From: a virus | Reading direction: 5' to 3' (one strand) | Virus record (IMG/VR): IMGVR_UViG_3300025769_000858 | Span: 1-23,557 of that record | Length of the DNA stretch: 23,557 nt | Shown here: positions 21,373 to 23,557 of the stretch, in pieces | Layout: each line of letters begins with the position of its first letter | Numbering within the stretch: position 1 is the first letter of the stretch | Translations under genes and position numbers: made by a program | Notes under the pieces: generated by a model | The model's input: the letters and a program-made list of their open reading frames with translations, nothing else | What the model was told of the DNA's origin: nothing | The model's database searches: none

Positions 21373-22790
21373 TACAGATTCTCCACCGCATCAATCCGCT
21401 GGCCGATCCAGCGCATGACGTTGACCGCCATCGAATTGCCCAGCGCCTTGTACCGGGGACCATCAGGACAGGCGTCAGCGTCCTTGCCGCGCCAGGGGAT
21501 AGCCGTCCAGCCATCAGGAAAGCCTTGTAGCCGCTCGCATTCTGTCGGCGTGAGGCGGCGCACGGATTGCGCAGCCACATAATCGCCGCCCTGGTTGCCG
21601 CCTACCGGCCCACCCGCCATGATCGGCTGCGACACGTCAGTCTCGCGTGCCTTGTAATCCTTGCCGCTGTTCATCGGCATGATGGAGTAGGCTGTCGGCA
21701 CCAGCCCATGCTCATCACGCAACCCGGTGTGCGCGTCTCCCTCAGATACCAGCGTAGGCGCTGCGTCAGGCACCAACGGCGTCCCGCGCCCCGTGCCGTC
21801 CTCGCTGGCGTCAAAGCCTTCCGCGCGCAGTGCGTGAGTAACTGCTTGAACTTCTGAGCGGGCTTCAAGCGTGTAGGCAAGGTCTGATTGCACGCCTACG
21901 CCGTCCGGTCCAGATGCGGGGTTCTCGCGTAACGCGCCTGCTTGAATGGCGTGAGTGACCGGGATATAATGATTTGCATCTACTTCTGGCGCCCCGTTTG
22001 CCGTTGGCCCCTTCGCGGTTAAAGCCCCTACTGTTACCGGGATCACGCGCCCCGTGTAAGCGTCCTGTCCGTTCAGTCCGCCGCCCATGTGCGCGCCATC
22101 GCTCAACGCGCCGCATACCTCAAAGCCAATATCCTCTACGAAGTCGCCGGGTCTGCCGCTACACTGGTTAGCGCCTGACGTAAGGCTGTCGGCAATTCTT
22201 TCCCGCGCTTTGCGGCGCGGCGCAGGATGCCCTGACAGGCTTTCGCGCTCAAAAAGTACCGCTGCGGCACGCCGCCAATCTCCAAGATATCCGACAACGA
22301 ACACACGCCGTCGTCGCTGGGGAACTGCTCTGGCAAAGCCGTCCACTCGGACGTACTGAGCGTCAAGAACTCGGTAGGCGAACCCATACCCGCATTCGAC
22401 CAGCCCCCCGAGTATGGAACCAAAGTCCCGTCCGCCTCCGCTTGACAGGACGCCGGGGACGTTCTCCCAGACCAGCCATCGGGGCCGCAGTCTCTGAGCC
22501 AGTCTAAGATATTCGAGGGCCAGGTTGCCGCGGTCGTCATCCAGTCCTCCGCGCAGACCGGCGATGGAGAAAGACTGGCAAGGTGTTCCTCCGACCAAAA
22601 GGTCGATTGGCTCATATTGATTATCCTCAATGGTTGTAAAATCGCCGTGTAACGGCACGTCAGGAAAGCGATGCGCCAGCACGGCGCACGGAAACTTTTC
22701 GATTTCAGAAATAAAAGCGGCAGACCAGCCCAGCGGCGCCCATGCCACAGACGCGGCCTCAATGCCGGAACAGACGGACCCGTAAATCAA
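21372..22790 (-). CDS. C5-cytosine DNA methyltransferase with long variable region, 472 aa
   Basis: The enzyme transfers a methyl group from S-adenosylmethionine to C5 of cytosine. Motif I is SVCSGIEAASVAW (5-17). Motif IV is GGTPCQSFS (67-75), with the catalytic C71. Motif VI is ENV (109-111). Motif VIII is QRRRRVF (158-164). RRLTPTECERLQGFP is motif IX and YKALGNSMAVNV is motif X, near the C-terminus. Residues about 200-400 form an unusually long target-recognition region of loosely repeated modules (for example VGALTAKG, ALSDGAHMGGG, AIQAGALREN, ALRAEGFDASEDGTG). The only start that keeps motif I is TTG at 22790, overlapping the previous stop as TTGA. No restriction enzyme lies nearby. It probably protects phage DNA from host restriction. 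Confidence 0.92.
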   Translation of the reverse strand: MIYGSVCSGIEAASVAWAPLGWSAAFISEIEKFPCAVLAHRFPDVPLHGDFTTIEDNQYEPIDLLVGGTPCQSFSIAGLRGGLDDDRGNLALEYLRLAQRLRPRWLVWENVPGVLSSGGGRDFGSILGGLVECGYGFAYRVLDAQYVRVDGFARAVPQRRRRVFVVGYLGDWRRAAAVLFERESLSGHPAPRRKARERIADSLTSGANQCSGRPGDFVEDIGFEVCGALSDGAHMGGGLNGQDAYTGRVIPVTVGALTAKGPTANGAPEVDANHYIPVTHAIQAGALRENPASGPDGVGVQSDLAYTLEARSEVQAVTHALRAEGFDASEDGTGRGTPLVPDAAPTLVSEGDAHTGLRDEHGLVPTAYSIMPMNSGKDYKARETDVSQPIMAGGPVGGNQGGDYVAAQSVRRLTPTECERLQGFPDGWTAIPWRGKDADACPDGPRYKALGNSMAVNVMRWIGQRIDAVENL

Positions 22791-23149
22791 AACGGAATAT
22801 CGTCGTTTAACTCAGCCGCACGCCGGCCAGCGTTCAACTCAGCCGACCGCCCGATGACCGACCGCAAGAACATCAGCCACTGGCCCTTGTCGAGCGCCCG
22901 CAGATCAGTGATCCCGATCGACTCCAGGTACTGCCCGCCAGACTTTCCGGCCTCCAAAATCATTTCGTTCTCTTCGTCGGTCCAATCCATTTTTTTCTCC
23001 CTCCAAATTTTCAAATGCTCTCGCGAACAAAACCAGCGATCAGGCCGGCTCACCCCAATCAGTCGCGGCGACCAGCCGAACCCGCGATCAGGTTTCCAGC
23101 ACACCGCGCACAGGCCGTGGTCATTCGTCGTCAACCTCGCCCCATCCAC
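22787..23149 (-). CDS. DUF6511-like protein, 120 aa
   Basis: The protein has CAVCWKPDRGFGWSPRL, then RWFCSREHLKIW, then MDWTDEENEMILEAGKSGGQ and YLESIGITDLRALDKGQWLM. This matches what I recall of DUF6511: CxxC..P.RGFGW....., W.FCS..C/H, D.T..E...L..A...GEYLESIG. C14, C17, C41 and H45 could bind zinc. The open frame extends to 23251, but the upstream part overlaps another gene. I take GTG at 23149, which has GAGG 6 nt upstream; TTG at 23134 is possible. Function is unknown. It overlaps the methyltransferase start by 4 nt and the 49-aa zinc-finger-like gene by about 29 nt. Confidence 0.75.
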   Translation of the reverse strand: MDGARLTTNDHGLCAVCWKPDRGFGWSPRLIGVSRPDRWFCSREHLKIWREKKMDWTDEENEMILEAGKSGGQYLESIGITDLRALDKGQWLMFLRSVIGRSAELNAGRRAAELNDDIPF

Positions 23150-23270
23150 CGCACGCCTCGCACTCAACCCAATAAACGTCGTACCCCTGCCAGGGATTGC
23201 CGTGGCTGTAGCCGCCGACCACGCGCTCGCGCTCAACCTCGCCCTCGCCATCGCAGTCGGGGCAGATCAC
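23121..23270 (-). CDS. Small two-CxxC (zinc-ribbon-like) protein, 49 aa
   Basis: GTG at 23270 overlaps the stop of the nuclease-like gene as GTGA and has GAGG 7 nt upstream. The product contains CPDCDGEGEVE near the N-terminus (C3, C6) and VECEACGGWGEVDDE at the C-terminus (C37, C40). The two CxxC-x-G-x-G elements, with an aromatic linker between them, resemble half of a DnaJ-type zinc finger (CxxCxGxG). Such miniature proteins are common in early or replication regions of phages and would bind one zinc ion. Coupling to both neighbours and the conserved-type motifs make it convincing despite its size and GTG start. Confidence 0.75.
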   Translation of the reverse strand: MICPDCDGEGEVERERVVGGYSHGNPWQGYDVYWVECEACGGWGEVDDE

Positions 23271-23557
23271 GCCATCGCCTCACGCTTGGAATAATCACCG
23301 CAGCCCGCCGCTTGCTCGCCGGCATCCAGATATTTTTTGTGCTTTGTGCAAAGCCATTGCGGCCCATCGATCGGCTTGGCGAACGAACAGGTGCGGCAGT
23401 TCCGCGCCACTGGCGCGCCCTCATGGCAAATGTCCTTGTAATCGCACCACATGCAGTCGGGCGCCTTCGGCGTTTCCGCCACGCGCTCCGGTAGCTCGCC
23501 GACATTCTCGACCATCGACCGCATACGCTCGGCCAAATACTCAGCCTCGTCGCGCAC
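23267..23557 (-). CDS. C-terminal part of a Cys-rich, PD-(D/E)XK-nuclease-associated protein (5'-partial)
   Basis: The frame is open to the right edge, so its start is outside the window. The visible 96 residues contain DCMWCDYKDICH (34-45), then NCRTCSFAKP (53-62), QWLCTKH (67-73) and AAGCGDYS (83-90). In phages, the pair C-x2-C-x5-C plus NCRTC...W.C..H.....Q..GC is the tail end of RecB/Cas4-like PD-(D/E)XK exonucleases. The catalytic core is not in view, so the enzyme call is inferred from the C-terminal pattern, recalled and not searched. The stop overlaps the next start as GTGA. Confidence 0.6.
   Translation of the reverse strand: MRDEAEYLAERMRSMVENVGELPERVAETPKAPDCMWCDYKDICHEGAPVARNCRTCSFAKPIDGPQWLCTKHKKYLDAGEQAAGCGDYSKREAMA

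Noticed and set aside
22136-22762. 208-codon minus-strand frame inside the methyltransferase
   Set aside because: The methyltransferase frame holds all catalytic motifs; this frame has none and no start signal.
1-23557. tRNA genes, CRISPR arrays, insertion sequences, attachment sites
   Set aside because: No cloverleaf with a T-loop motif, no regular repeat-spacer array, no transposase or integrase and no att-like repeat were seen on reading both strands.

Overview
The window is a 23.5 kb piece of a tailed phage or prophage with podovirus morphology. Every gene I can support lies on the minus strand, so transcription runs from high to low coordinates. The structural cassette follows the T7-like order: connector/portal, scaffold, capsid, tail tubular A and B, gp13-like protein, gp14/15/16-position internal virion proteins, and T7-type fibre N-terminus. 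It is preceded by terS/terL and contains a Bbp19-like gene, which recalls BPP-1-like podoviruses more than T7. No phage RNA polymerase, integrase, repressor or lysis gene is in the window. The moderately high GC and the DUF6362-, DUF6511- and DUF6321-like families suggest an alphaproteobacterial host. That host assignment is inference.

Right part (about 18.7-23.6 kb), replication and modification: the C-terminal end of a Cys-rich PD-(D/E)XK-type nuclease-like protein, a 49-residue two-CxxC protein, a DUF6511-like protein, a C5-cytosine methyltransferase, a TOPRIM plus RecA-like primase/helicase, and a DUF6362-like HTH protein. These genes are tightly coupled by 1-31 nt overlaps, often with GTG or TTG starts. 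Between the primase/helicase and the DUF6362 gene lies a 185-bp non-coding region. It holds an 86-bp imperfect palindrome, repeated GCGCAGTAA and six TGCGCA sites.

Middle part (about 11.4-18.7 kb), packaging and head: a candidate promoter, a hairpin and an intrinsic terminator sit immediately in front of the terminase small subunit. Then come an intergenic stretch with opposed G and C tracts, three small basic or hypothetical genes, the terminase large subunit, two tandem proline-rich paralogues, the portal, a Bbp19-like protein, the scaffold, the major capsid protein and a likely capsid accessory protein closed by an intrinsic terminator.

Left part (1-11.4 kb), tail and DNA ejection: tail tubular proteins A and B, a gp13-like protein, three internal virion or ejection proteins (166, 552 and 798 residues), a small overlapping ORF, a second intergenic terminator, a 997-residue virion protein, and the N-terminal half of a tail fibre that runs off the left edge.

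The features most worth a second look are: (i) the palindrome/iteron region beside the primase; (ii) the promoter-hairpin-terminator leader before terS with a putative regulator gene just upstream, an arrangement like a Q-controlled late operon; (iii) three terminators that each directly abut the next gene's start region; and (iv) a DNA-glycosylase-like HhH-GPD motif inside a predicted ejection protein.
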